This document shows positions 37,801 to 45,099 of a stretch of 64,000 nt of DNA, piece by piece (the first letter of the stretch is position 1; the number at the start of each line of letters is the position of its first letter). Made by a program: the position numbers and the translations under genes. The notes under the pieces were generated by a model. The model was not told the origin of the DNA. It saw only the letters and a list, made by a program, of their open reading frames with translations, and made no database searches. Origin of the DNA: CAVYWD01 sp963772225 (lineage in GTDB: Bacteria; Myxococcota; Myxococcia; Myxococcales; UBA5297); the NCBI GenBank assembly GCA_963772225.1, contig CAVYWD010000003.1, positions 372,001-436,000 on the forward strand. Direction: 5' to 3'.

Positions 37801-38198
37801 TGCGCCGATGGCCGATTGTCATTCGACCCGTATTTGGTGAGCGCCACCAAAGTGTAATAATAGGTCGTCGACGGCACAAGCCCGGTGTCCACAAAGTAGT
37901 TGTCCGGGGAGTTATCGGAGGCCAGGTCGCCGAGGTGGTTGCTGTCCGTGCTCCGAGAGAGCGAATAGGTCACTTCGCATCCCGGTGGCGCAGGAACCGG
38001 GTTCCAGGTCACGTGGATCTCACTCGCAGAGATGGCCTCCGCGCTGAACCCGGTCGGCTCGTCGGGCGCGCTGGAACATAGGGTGGCTTCCAGTTTCGAT
38101 TCGACACTAGAAGCAATTTCCCCGCCACTCCTCTCGCAGCCGGCCAGCAGGAGCGACGCTGCTACGACCAATCTTGCGCCTTTGAAGGATCTGCTCAT
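34839..38198 (-). CDS. Lipoprotein with ten fibronectin type III repeats and a C-terminal membrane helix
   Basis: A 1,119-residue protein. The signal peptide ends in VVAASLLLAGC (lipobox LAGC, Cys20), so it should be lipid-anchored. Ten FN3-like repeats of about 105 residues follow, each beginning Cys-x-APSAPTGL, then LSWGSVTPPTGC, then TTYYFVVRAVDAAGSSP; each has two conserved cysteines about 33 residues apart that could form a disulfide. Repeats 7 to 9 are almost identical. The C-terminus (GSPGDAAFSLLALASLAIRA followed by Arg/His) looks like a sorting or anchor tail. Start ATG 38198 rather than upstream positions because it begins the signal peptide. Probably a surface adhesin or spacer protein; no catalytic domain is visible. 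Confidence 0.88.
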   Translation of the reverse strand: MSRSFKGARLVVAASLLLAGCERSGGEIASSVESKLEATLCSSAPDEPTGFSAEAISASEIHVTWNPVPAPPGCEVTYSLSRSTDSNHLGDLASDNSPDNYFVDTGLVPSTTYYYTLVALTKYGSNDNRPSAQATTFSSTPICADRPSSPSGFTAKADSSSQISLSWGSVIPPLGCSVSYTLYRDTSSGFSPSPANQVAAQITMTIFADTGLAPSTTYYYIVRAADEIDLSDNSNRVNATTSSNIPTCTAAPSAPTGVEAIASSSSQINLTWGAVALPSGCTVTYSVYRSKTSDVSPSSVNPLVTELPATSFSDSGLTPATTYYYIVTASDAAGSSGNSGPVSATTFSNATCAAGPSAPTGFTATASSSSQINLSWNAVTPPPACSVTYALFRDVNSNFTPGWGNLIAAQLSNTSYSDVGLAPSTTYYYLMQAVDSAGISGNSAQVNATTQQGPDSCMAAPSAASELTATALSPTRIDVSWKAVVPPPGCSVTYAVFRSLNIDFSSPTQLAGGLTSTSFSSTGLSPSTVYYFGVRTSDSKGYADATAASATTPGTESCLAAPTAPAGVTATAKSPSQIDLTWNTVAPPSGCPAVTYAVYQSTTNSFTPSDANRVAMNLSSAGYSSTGLTASTTYYFVVRAVDAAGSSPSSSQASAATSADSACATAPSAPIGLTATAVSPSQINLSWGSVTPPTGCSALTYAVYQSTDSSFAPSDANRVAANLPSPSYSSTGLTASTTYYFIVRAVDVAGSSPDSNKTSAATSADSACATAPSAPTGLTATAKSSSQVDLSWGSVTPPTGCSALTYAVYQSTSSSFAPSDANRVAANLPSPSYSSTGLTASTTYYFVVRAVDAAGSSPSSSQASAATSADSACATAPSAPTGLTTTAKSSSQVDLSWGSVTPPTGCSALTYAVYQSTDSSFAPSDANRVAANLPSPSYSSTGLTASTTYYFIVRAVDVAGSSPDSNKTSAATSADSACATAPSAPTGLTATAKSSSQVDLSWGSVTPPTGCSVTYAVYQGTSNSFSPADSNRVANNLPSPSYSATGLSPATTYYFMVRAVDAAGSSPNSAQASATTQSASTGGRSAVGSPGDAAFSLLALASLAIRARHRTARRHGFGR
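35217..36220. repeat. Near-identical tandem 315-318-bp FN3-coding repeats
   Basis: The central repeats share long identical DNA blocks; for example CTATCGGCGCTGGTGGCGG recurs at about 35269, 35587, 35902 and 36217. Alternating versions (the one coding IVRAVDVAGSSPDSNKTS and the one coding VVRAVDAAGSSPSSSQAS) show an ABAB pattern, consistent with recent duplication of a two-repeat unit. Short reads could collapse or expand this array. Confidence 0.8.
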
Positions 38199-38931
38199 TT
38201 TTTCACCCCGGAACGGGCCTGTGCAGAAGAGGGGGAGTGACGCGAAATCGGGACAAGAGTCGTTTGCGGACCCCACCCGCCCCTGTTCAGGGTTGGGACT
38301 GGCGGAACGTGTCAACGACATTGAGACACCGACGGTCGGTATTTGGTTGCGCCTCCTTCCCGCGAAGGAGCCGGCAACGACGGGCTTCGAAGGGGCGAAG
38401 GTGTTCCTCGCTCCGGTCGAGCGTTCGTGGCGCCGCGACCTGACGCGCTCGATCGACCTCGGAGGGGCTTTGACCTGTAGGGCGCACCTGCGCGCCCTTT
38501 TCCGGGTCGCCCGCGGGCGGCCCTCGGTTCCAGCCGTCCTTGGCTTCGGGGAGGGAGCATTGATTCTTCCCGGACGTCGATCCGAGCGCAGGTATCCTCG
38601 ACATGTAAAGATTAGGATGAGCAACTACAAATGCGACCCGGGCGCTTGCGATCCGGACGACACCGCCCGGCAGGCCTAACTGACCGTCATTGAGGGGGCC
38701 CCGAAGGCTCGCGGCGATCGCAAGCGAAGCGGGCGGGCATTGGAGTCCCGCGCTGGGCAAGGCGCTCGCCGACACGGGGCGCCGCCGTCATCGAGGGCGA
38801 CAGGCGCCGTCTTCGTGTACCTTCGCGCAGTCAATGTGGCTCGCTATTCGGCTCCGCTCAAAGGGCGCGGTCCGCTCCGCTCCTCGAGCCAGCCACTCTC
38901 GCCGCGCTCCTCGGGGGCGCTGGGGTCGGCC
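38199..38931. other. Gene-free stretch upstream of the FN3 lipoprotein gene
   Basis: About 730 bases with no gene I can support. Open frames on both strands lack RBS and family resemblance. The promoter of the FN3 gene should lie at the left end and that of the tiny lipoprotein at the right end, but no clear -35/-10 pair stands out to me. Confidence 0.5.
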
Positions 38932-39147
38932 ATGGTCGCTCTCTCGGCGAAGCGCATCGGTTTCATCGCGGTCCTCGCGATCCTCGGGATCGGCTGTGGC
39001 TCCCAGGAGAGCTGGGCGTGCACGCGGGGCTCGGGCATCGGCTCGACGTGCGGCGATGACTTCACCGTCGAACAGTGCGATTACATGGGCGGCGACTGGC
39101 ACAAGGGGAAGACCTGCAAGGACCTGGGCTATTCGCCGAACGGGTGA
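38932..39147 (+). CDS. Tiny cysteine-rich secreted protein, probable lipoprotein
   Basis: A 71-residue product from ATG 38932: a basic start (VALSAKR), a hydrophobic segment (IGFIAVLAILGIGC), a lipobox-like GIGC, and a mature part with four further cysteines (WACTRGSGIGSTCGDDFTVE, QCDYMGGDWHKGKTCKDLGY). The pattern resembles small disulfide-rich exported peptides of myxobacteria-like organisms. The frame is open further upstream, but only this start gives a signal peptide. No neighbour suggests a function. Confidence 0.6.
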   Translation: MVALSAKRIGFIAVLAILGIGCGSQESWACTRGSGIGSTCGDDFTVEQCDYMGGDWHKGKTCKDLGYSPNG

Positions 39148-39840
39148 GGCTTGGGGGCTGCTGCACGGCCCTTTGGCTCCGCTCGACGGACGAGGAACGC
39201 GCTGCCCTTTTTTTGTGCTGATCCGCGCGGTGCCCCTCGAGGATAAGAGGCGGCTTGCCGGCCTGCGCGACCGCGGTCCTCGCCAGCCGATGACCTCGAT
39301 TCGTCGCCGCGAGGTCGCCCTTCCACGTCTCGGCCTCCACCGCTGTCTCGGCCATCCCCGTGCCGTCCCGGCGATCATTCCGCGGGCGGCCGTCACTGCC
39401 GACTTGGAGAGGAGCGAAGTACAGACCCGATATTTTGGAGCTGGACAATCGGGTGCTCTTGCCGCCTCGCGTGACCGAGCGAACTCGGTCGCAGGCAGCG
39501 TCGTCGTGCCGCGGGATTTTCCGCGACGCATATTTTCGCCAGAGGTCGAGGGGACTCGAAGGTTGCCTCGTGCCCTGCCTCGGCCGGGGTCGGCCTGATC
39601 GGGAGCCAGGGGCCCGTGGGCCGCCCCGAGAGCTGCACGCATGAGCTGCTGCTGCCTGAAGCCAGAGAGCGCGCGAAGCCGAGGGCTCGGGCCTCGCCGG
39701 CGGGGTGCTGAAAAGGTCAGCGCGACCGGGAATGCCGCGGGAAGGACCGAATTGCCGATGCGCGCTGCGCCGCGCCTTCTCCGATGCGCCTGCGAGTGTC
39801 GCCCTCTTCGCCGAGCCGTCCAATGACCCGCCGGAGCCAC
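39148..39840. other. Gene-free stretch with dispersed repeat copy B (39522-39575)
   Basis: No supportable gene. At 39522-39575 lies the second copy of the repeat seen at 16162-16215 (shared core CGCCAGAGGTCGA). The rest consists of open frames in GC-rich DNA with no coding signs. Confidence 0.5.
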
Positions 39841-40323
39841 TCAAGAATCGGCCCGCACCAGCGCCGCGAGATGGTCGACCGCCAGCGCCACGCCGTGGCC
39901 GTTGCCGTGCTCCGGCACCTCGCCCAGCCGGCGCAGCCGCGCCTCGCACGCCTCGGCGCGCGCCTTCAAGCAGGAGAGGAGCTCCTTCCGAGGCAGGTCG
40001 TGCGAGAACATCATGGCGACGTCGCCGTCGAGCGCCGCCGTCCCGGCGCCCGAGAGCCGCTGGCGCAACAATGCGCGGTAGCGCTTCAGGCCCTCGGGCG
40101 TGAGCTTCAACACCTTCCGCGAGGGCCGCTTGCCGCTGCGCTCGCTGTGGGTGCTGGCCAGCCCCTCGGAGACGAGGCGGTCGAGCGCCGCGTACGCCGT
40201 CGGCTTCTTCAGCTCAGTGACGCGCGAGAGGTTGCGCTCGATGAACTCGTGGAGCTGGTAGCCGTGCCCGGCCTGCGCCTTGAGCAGCCCCAGCATCAGC
40301 AACGTCCGGTCGTCGGTCTCCAT
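39841..40323 (-). CDS. PadR family transcriptional regulator
   Basis: A 160-residue protein. The winged helix is at residues about 5-80: LLMLGLLKAQAGHGYQLHEF, LKKPTAYAALDRLVSEGLAS, with the basic wing SGKRPSRKVLKLTPEGLKRY. A C-terminal helical dimerisation domain follows (DLPRKELLSCLKARAEACEA). PadR proteins usually repress adjacent efflux genes and release DNA on ligand binding. It is divergent from the membrane-fusion/ABC efflux operon, with a perfect palindrome TAGTCATCATTGACTA 28 bases upstream of its start, which makes local repression very likely. Confidence 0.9.
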   Translation of the reverse strand: METDDRTLLMLGLLKAQAGHGYQLHEFIERNLSRVTELKKPTAYAALDRLVSEGLASTHSERSGKRPSRKVLKLTPEGLKRYRALLRQRLSGAGTAALDGDVAMMFSHDLPRKELLSCLKARAEACEARLRRLGEVPEHGNGHGVALAVDHLAALVRADS

Positions 40324-40351
40324 GCGGCTCCTCGAGCGGCGCCGGCCAAAA

Positions 40352-40367
40352 TAGTCATCATTGACTA
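40352..40367. promoter_or_regulatory. Probable PadR operator between divergent genes
   Basis: TAGTCA-TCAT-TGACTA, a perfect inverted repeat with six-base arms, AT-rich against its surroundings and placed between the PadR start (40323) and the efflux operon start (40418). A TTG start at 40361 would lie inside it, which argues for the ATG at 40418. Confidence 0.65.
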
Positions 40368-40417
40368 ATCAGGACAAGCCCAATAAGGATCACCGCGGCC
40401 AGGAGACCTTTGAATCG

Positions 40418-41572
40418 ATGCCTCCCGCTCAGCCTTCCCAGGACGGCTCGCGCGACGCCGAGCGGCGGGCGCAGGTAGGCCAGCTGTGCATCTCCGCCGA
40501 GGAGCGCGCGCAGCGAAGGGGCCTGCCGCGCTGGCTCTGGCCCGCCCTCGGCGCCGCTGCGGCGGTCGCCGTCGCCGCGGTTTTCCTCCTGCGCGGCGGC
40601 AGTAAGACCGCTCTCCCCGCGCCCATGGCTCTGGAGAAGCCGAGCGCCGCGCCCGCGGCGATCGCGCCGCCGGCGCCCTCCCGCCTCGCCGACATCCTCG
40701 CCGGCGGCCGCGTCGAGGCGGGCCGCCGTGCGGAGATCTCTCCTGGCCGCGCCGGCGCCGTCGGCGCCCTGCGCGTCGCCAAGGGCGTCCGCGTCCCCGC
40801 TGGCACCGTGCTCGCCGAGCTCGACAACGAGGTCGAGAAGGCCGGCGTCGAGGTCCGCCGCGCCGCGCTCGACGCCTTCCAGGCGCGGCTCGCCGAGCTC
40901 AAGGAGGGCTCGCGCGCCGAGGATACCGACGCCGCGCGCAGCGAGGTCGCGGCGGCCGACGCGGTCTGGCGCGAGGCGCGCGACCGCGCCGAGCGCGACC
41001 TGAAGCTCTCGCAACAGGGCGCGGCCAGCGAGGCGCAGGCGGTGCAGAGCCGGTCGAGCGAGGAGTCCGCGCGCGCCCGCCTCGCGCAGGCCCGCGCGCG
41101 GCTCGCGTTGACGGAGAAGGGCTCCCGGCAGACGGCCATCGCCGCGGCGCAGGCCGAGCTCGCCCGCGCCCGCGCCGAGCTCGCCCAGGCCGAGGCGTCC
41201 CTCAAGGCCACGCGCCTCTTCGCCCCTGCCGACGGCAGCATCCTCGAGGTGCGCCTGAACCCCGGCGAGACCTTCGCCCCCGGCATGGGCCCCGCGCTCC
41301 TCGTCTTCGGCGACTTGGACCACCTCGTCGTCAAGGTGGACCTGCCCGAGTCGCAGATAGCGCGCGTCCGCGTCGGCGACCCGGCGACGGCCACGGTCGA
41401 GGCGCTGGCCCCGCGCACGTTCCGAGCGCGCGTCGAGGAGATCGCCCTGGAGGCTGACCGGCAGAAGGGCACGGTGGAGGTCACCGCCGCGCTGCTCGAG
41501 CAGGACCCGCTCATCCGCCCGCGCATGAGCGCTCGGCTCGCCATCGCCCCGTCTTCCAAGGAAAACCCATGA
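40418..41572 (+). CDS. Membrane-fusion (periplasmic adaptor) protein of an ABC efflux system
   Basis: A 384-residue HlyD/MacA-like adaptor from ATG 40418 (AGGAG upstream). A membrane helix (LWPALGAAAAVAVAAVFLL, about residues 37-55) is followed by a barrel-sandwich half (RAEISPGRAGAVGALRVAKG), a coiled-coil hairpin rich in Ala/Arg/Glu (about 130-250), the second half (RLFAPADGSILEVRLNPGE) and a beta-barrel domain (VVKVDLPESQIARVRVGDPA). It would bridge the inner-membrane transporter to an outer-membrane channel; no TolC-like gene is in the window. Its stop overlaps the ATPase start (41569). Expression is probably controlled by the divergent PadR protein. Confidence 0.87.
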   Translation: MPPAQPSQDGSRDAERRAQVGQLCISAEERAQRRGLPRWLWPALGAAAAVAVAAVFLLRGGSKTALPAPMALEKPSAAPAAIAPPAPSRLADILAGGRVEAGRRAEISPGRAGAVGALRVAKGVRVPAGTVLAELDNEVEKAGVEVRRAALDAFQARLAELKEGSRAEDTDAARSEVAAADAVWREARDRAERDLKLSQQGAASEAQAVQSRSSEESARARLAQARARLALTEKGSRQTAIAAAQAELARARAELAQAEASLKATRLFAPADGSILEVRLNPGETFAPGMGPALLVFGDLDHLVVKVDLPESQIARVRVGDPATATVEALAPRTFRARVEEIALEADRQKGTVEVTAALLEQDPLIRPRMSARLAIAPSSKENP

Positions 41573-42267
41573 CCGCCATCGCCCAGGTCCAAGGTTTGGT
41601 GAAGCGCTACCGCAAGGGTTCCGAGGAGATCCGCCCGGTCGATGGTCTGGACCTGACCCTCGAGGAAGGCGAGCTCCTCGCCATCCGCGGCCCTTCCGGC
41701 TGCGGCAAGAGCACGCTTTTGCACCTGCTCGGCGGGCTCGACCGCGCCGACGAGGGTCGCATCCTCATCGCCGGCTCCGACCTGGCGCGGCTCTCGGAAG
41801 CAGGGCTGTGCCGCTTCCGCAACGCGAACGTCGGCTTCATCTTCCAGGTCTTCCACCTGGTGCCGGTGCTCTCGGCGCTCGAGAACGTCGAGCTGCCGCT
41901 GCGCCTCATGAGCCTCTCGGCCAAGCGCCGCAAGGAGCAGGCCGAGCTCGCACTCTCGCTGGTGGGGCTCTCCGACCGGCTCACCCACCGGCCCGACGAG
42001 CTCTCCGGCGGGCAGCAGCAGCGGGTGGCCATCGCCCGCGCCATCGCCACCGACCCGAAGATCCTCCTCGCCGACGAGCCCACCGGCGACCTCGATGAGC
42101 GCTCGGGCGAGGAGATCATGGAGCTCTTCCTCGCGCTCCACTCGCAGCACAAGAAGACGGTCGTTCTGGTCACGCACGACTCGTCCAAGGCCGCGCGCGC
42201 CACGCGCGAGCTCCACCTCCACCAGGGCCGGCTCGTCGAAAGCGAGCCGCGGGGCAAGGGCGCATGA
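41569..42267 (+). CDS. ABC transporter ATP-binding protein (MacB/LolD type)
   Basis: A 232-residue ATPase: Walker A GPSGCGKST (about 42-50), Q-loop FIFQVFHL, signature LSGGQQQRVAIARAI, Walker B ILLADEPTGDLDE, H-loop VTHDS. It is coupled by ATGA overlaps to the adaptor upstream (41569-41572) and to the permease downstream (42264-42267). It powers the two FtsX-type permeases that follow, giving a MacAB-like complex with separate ATPase and membrane subunits. Confidence 0.93.
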   Translation: MTAIAQVQGLVKRYRKGSEEIRPVDGLDLTLEEGELLAIRGPSGCGKSTLLHLLGGLDRADEGRILIAGSDLARLSEAGLCRFRNANVGFIFQVFHLVPVLSALENVELPLRLMSLSAKRRKEQAELALSLVGLSDRLTHRPDELSGGQQQRVAIARAIATDPKILLADEPTGDLDERSGEEIMELFLALHSQHKKTVVLVTHDSSKAARATRELHLHQGRLVESEPRGKGA

Positions 42268-43388
42268 AGACCCTGCCGCTCATTTTGCGAAACGTGTTCC
42301 GCAGCCGACGGCGCTCCGTCCTGACGCTGCTCGGCGTGGCCATCGCCATCTTCGTCTTTGCCGCGCTCCAGGCCGCGGTCGACGGCATTCTCTTCCCGGT
42401 GCGGCAGGCCGCCCGCGACAGCGTGCTCACCGTGCGCGAGAAGGGCCGCGCCACGGTGCTCGCCAGCCGCCTGCCGAGCTCGCTGGAGCCGACGATCGGC
42501 GCGCTCTCCGGCGTCGACCTCGCCACTGGCGTCTTCACCGATTTGACCGTCGTTGGCCAGCAGCGGGTCCACATCTTCGTTCACGGCATCGACCCCGAGC
42601 CCTACCGGCAGCTCAAGCGCCTGAAAGTGCCCGATGACGGTTGGCGGCGCTTCACGTCCGAGCGGCGCTCGGCGCTCGTCGGCTCGCTCCTGGCGCAGCA
42701 GATGGGCTGGAAGGAAGGGCAGACGGTGGAGCTCAAGGAGTTCGCCACGTCCTTCGTCGTCGCCGCGCTGCTGCCGCTCCAGGGCAGCGATCTCGACCGC
42801 CACATGCTGCTCTCGCGCGCGTATCTCCAGGGCACGCGCGGAACCGAGGGGCGGGTCACTTCGTTCCTGGTCCGCCCGCGCGAAGGTGCCCGCGAGGCCG
42901 ACGTGGCCCGGGCCATCGACGACCGCTTCGCCCTGGCGCAAACGCCCACCGAGACCGCGTCCGAGGCCGCTTTCGCGGAAGGCATCGTCGAGCAATTCAT
43001 GGGCTTCGTGCACTACCTCCGGGTCATGGGGTTCATCACCGTGCTGGTCACGTTCTTCGGCGCGGCGAACGCGGTGAGCATGAACGTGCGCGAGCGGCTC
43101 AAGGAGATCGGCCTTATGCGCGCGCTGGGCTTCACGCCGAAGGACATCGTCTTCCTGGTGGCGGGCGAGTCGAGCGCGCTCTCGCTCTTGGGCGGCCTGG
43201 TCGGGCTCGCGCTGGCGGCGGCCTCGCTGGGCGGGAAGGCGGCGCTGCTCGCGGGCCTGCACCTCACGGCGAAGACGTTGGCTGCCGGCGTGGCGGCGAG
43301 CGTCGCCATCGGGCTCGTGGGCGGGCTTTTGCCGGCGCTGTCGGCGGTGCGGCTCTCGGTGGTGGAGACGCTGCGGCAAGTGGACTGA
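42264..43388 (+). CDS. ABC permease, FtsX/MacB family, first of two
   Basis: A 374-residue permease: N-terminal helix (VLTLLGVAIAIFVFAALQAA), a periplasmic domain of about 200 residues, and three C-terminal helices. The coupling helix is VRERLKEIGLMRALGFTPKD near residue 275, and the last helix pair (LLGGLVGLALAAASLGG, VAIGLVGGLLPALSAV) is typical of FtsX. It overlaps the ATPase gene by four bases. The second permease starts 19 bases later, so the complex may be a heterodimer. Confidence 0.9.
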   Translation: MKTLPLILRNVFRSRRRSVLTLLGVAIAIFVFAALQAAVDGILFPVRQAARDSVLTVREKGRATVLASRLPSSLEPTIGALSGVDLATGVFTDLTVVGQQRVHIFVHGIDPEPYRQLKRLKVPDDGWRRFTSERRSALVGSLLAQQMGWKEGQTVELKEFATSFVVAALLPLQGSDLDRHMLLSRAYLQGTRGTEGRVTSFLVRPREGAREADVARAIDDRFALAQTPTETASEAAFAEGIVEQFMGFVHYLRVMGFITVLVTFFGAANAVSMNVRERLKEIGLMRALGFTPKDIVFLVAGESSALSLLGGLVGLALAAASLGGKAALLAGLHLTAKTLAAGVAASVAIGLVGGLLPALSAVRLSVVETLRQVD

Positions 43389-43407
43389 AAGGAGACCTTT
43401 CGCACCT

Positions 43408-44538
43408 ATGCTCGTGCCCCTGCGCTACAACCTCCGCTCCCTCGCCCAGCGCCGCGCGCGCACCTCGCTCACGGTCGTGGGCATCGCCGCCGTGGTCGCG
43501 GTCTACGTGGTCATGACCTCGGTGAGCGGCACCATGCGCAGCATGTTCCGCGCGACGGGCCAGCCGGACGAGGTGCTGGTGTCGCAGGCCGGCGCGCTCA
43601 CCCCGGAGTTCTCCTTCTTGCCGCGCACGGCGGTCACCTGGCTGCGCACGTTCCCGCAGGTCGCCGCCGACGCGCAGGGTGAGCCGCTGGTCTCGCCCGA
43701 GCTCGCGTTGAGCGCGCACCTCGCCCACCGCGGCCGGAGCAAGGACGTCTCCCTGCGCGGCGTCAGCCCTTTGGCGCAGGCGGTCTACCGCGAGGTGCGG
43801 CTGCGCGAGGGGAGCTTCTGCGGCGCCGGCAAGCGAGCGATGGTGGGGCTGCAGCTCGCTCGCGCCCTGGACGTGAAGCTGGGCGACGCGCTCCACCTCG
43901 AGAAGGAGGACTGGACGGTCGGCGGCATCTTCGAGGCCGGCGGCCGGCTCTACGAGCAGGAGGTCTGGTTGGACTTGGACGAGCTGGGCGCGGCCTCCAA
44001 CCGCACCGAGCTCACCACGGTGCTCCTCCGGGTGAAGTCGCCCGAGCTGACGAAGCCGCTCGTCGACGAGCTCGGCGCGCAACGCCGCCTTCCGCTGCAG
44101 GCGATGGCCGCGCGCGACGCCTACGCGCGCGTCGGCGGGATGAGCCTGTGGGCGGCGAGCCTGGGGCAGTTCATCGCGCTCATCATCGCGCTGGGGGCGG
44201 TGTTCGGCGGCATGAACACCATGTACTCGGCGGTGGCCGGCCGCGTCCGGGAGATCGGCATTTTGCGCGCGGTGGGCTACCGCGCCCCGGCGGTGCTGCT
44301 CTCGTTCCTGACGGAGTCTTTGGCCCTCGGACTCGCGGGCGGCGTTCTGGGCGTGGGCCTGGCGCTCGTCATCGGCCGCGTGCCGCTGAACATGCCGTTC
44401 GTGGTCGGCAGCGAGATGGCGCTGAGCGCGCGGGCCATGGCGAGCGGCGTCGTCCTCTCGGCCGCGGTGGGGCTCTTGGGCGGGTTCTTCCCCGCCTGGC
44501 AGGCCTCGCGGCTCAAGGTGGTCGACGTGCTTCGGTAG
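43408..44538 (+). CDS. ABC permease, FtsX/MacB family, second of two
   Basis: A 376-residue permease, same architecture as its upstream neighbour: N-terminal helix (RTSLTVVGIAAVVAVYVVMT), periplasmic domain, coupling helix GRVREIGILRAVGYRAPAVL near residue 280, and C-terminal helices ending QASRLKVVDVLR. RBS AAGGAGA lies upstream of the ATG. Two distinct FtsX-type permeases with one ATPase and an adaptor point to a heterodimeric export system under PadR control, for an antimicrobial or lipid-like substrate that cannot be named. Confidence 0.9.
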   Translation: MLVPLRYNLRSLAQRRARTSLTVVGIAAVVAVYVVMTSVSGTMRSMFRATGQPDEVLVSQAGALTPEFSFLPRTAVTWLRTFPQVAADAQGEPLVSPELALSAHLAHRGRSKDVSLRGVSPLAQAVYREVRLREGSFCGAGKRAMVGLQLARALDVKLGDALHLEKEDWTVGGIFEAGGRLYEQEVWLDLDELGAASNRTELTTVLLRVKSPELTKPLVDELGAQRRLPLQAMAARDAYARVGGMSLWAASLGQFIALIIALGAVFGGMNTMYSAVAGRVREIGILRAVGYRAPAVLLSFLTESLALGLAGGVLGVGLALVIGRVPLNMPFVVGSEMALSARAMASGVVLSAAVGLLGGFFPAWQASRLKVVDVLR

Positions 44539-45099
44539 GGGGCGCTGGGGCTACTCCGGCAGCGCGCTCCTGTCGAATCGCGCCCGCGCCTTGCCGATTT
44601 CCCCGTGGTGCTCGTGCGCCAACGCCCGCGAGCAACTGTACCGGCCCGAGGAGGCTCCTCCCGAGCGGGGTGAGCGCGCACTCGACGCGAGGAGGCTGGT
44701 GGCCGTGATGGCGCTGGTCACTCTGTTCCACGTCCGCCCGCGACGAGCTCGGCGCGCTCCCCATCACCCTGGTCCTGGGCGGTATGGCGACCTTCGTCGC
44801 TTGGGGCCGGTTCAAGAAGGCCCCATCGCGGCGCGTTGATCGCGAAGGTGCGGGCACGAAGGAGGCCTCGACCGAAGACGAGGCCTCGAATCCGTGCGAG
44901 GGCCGTTTCTCGGTGAGGCCCCGGCCTGACCCGCTATCGGTCACTTCACGAGGATGACGAACGAGTACTGCTCGACCATGGTTTCCTGCGTGACGGTGGC
45001 CGTCAACACGCATTGCGCCGGGGAGGTCGGCGGGGTCCAGGCCATTCCGGCCACGGTGGCAGTGGCGGAGGCGACGGCGGCAGATGTGCGCCAATCAAG
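44539..45099. other. Decayed stretch with protein-like fragments on both strands
   Basis: On the minus strand a frame ending at 44941 reads AVASATATVAGMAWTPPTSP and QCVLTATVTQETMVEQYSFV, which looks like the last 50 residues of an Ig-like or surface protein whose upstream part has been replaced by the kinase gene. On the plus strand near 44730-44830 a frame reads LGALPITLVLGGMATFVAWG and RFKKAPSRR, like the end of a membrane protein. Neither has a start. I treat both as remnants. Confidence 0.4.

Noticed and set aside
40361..40417. TTG start for the membrane-fusion protein
   Set aside because: It would lie within the palindromic operator and adds a non-conserved tail; ATG 40418 has an AGGAG upstream.
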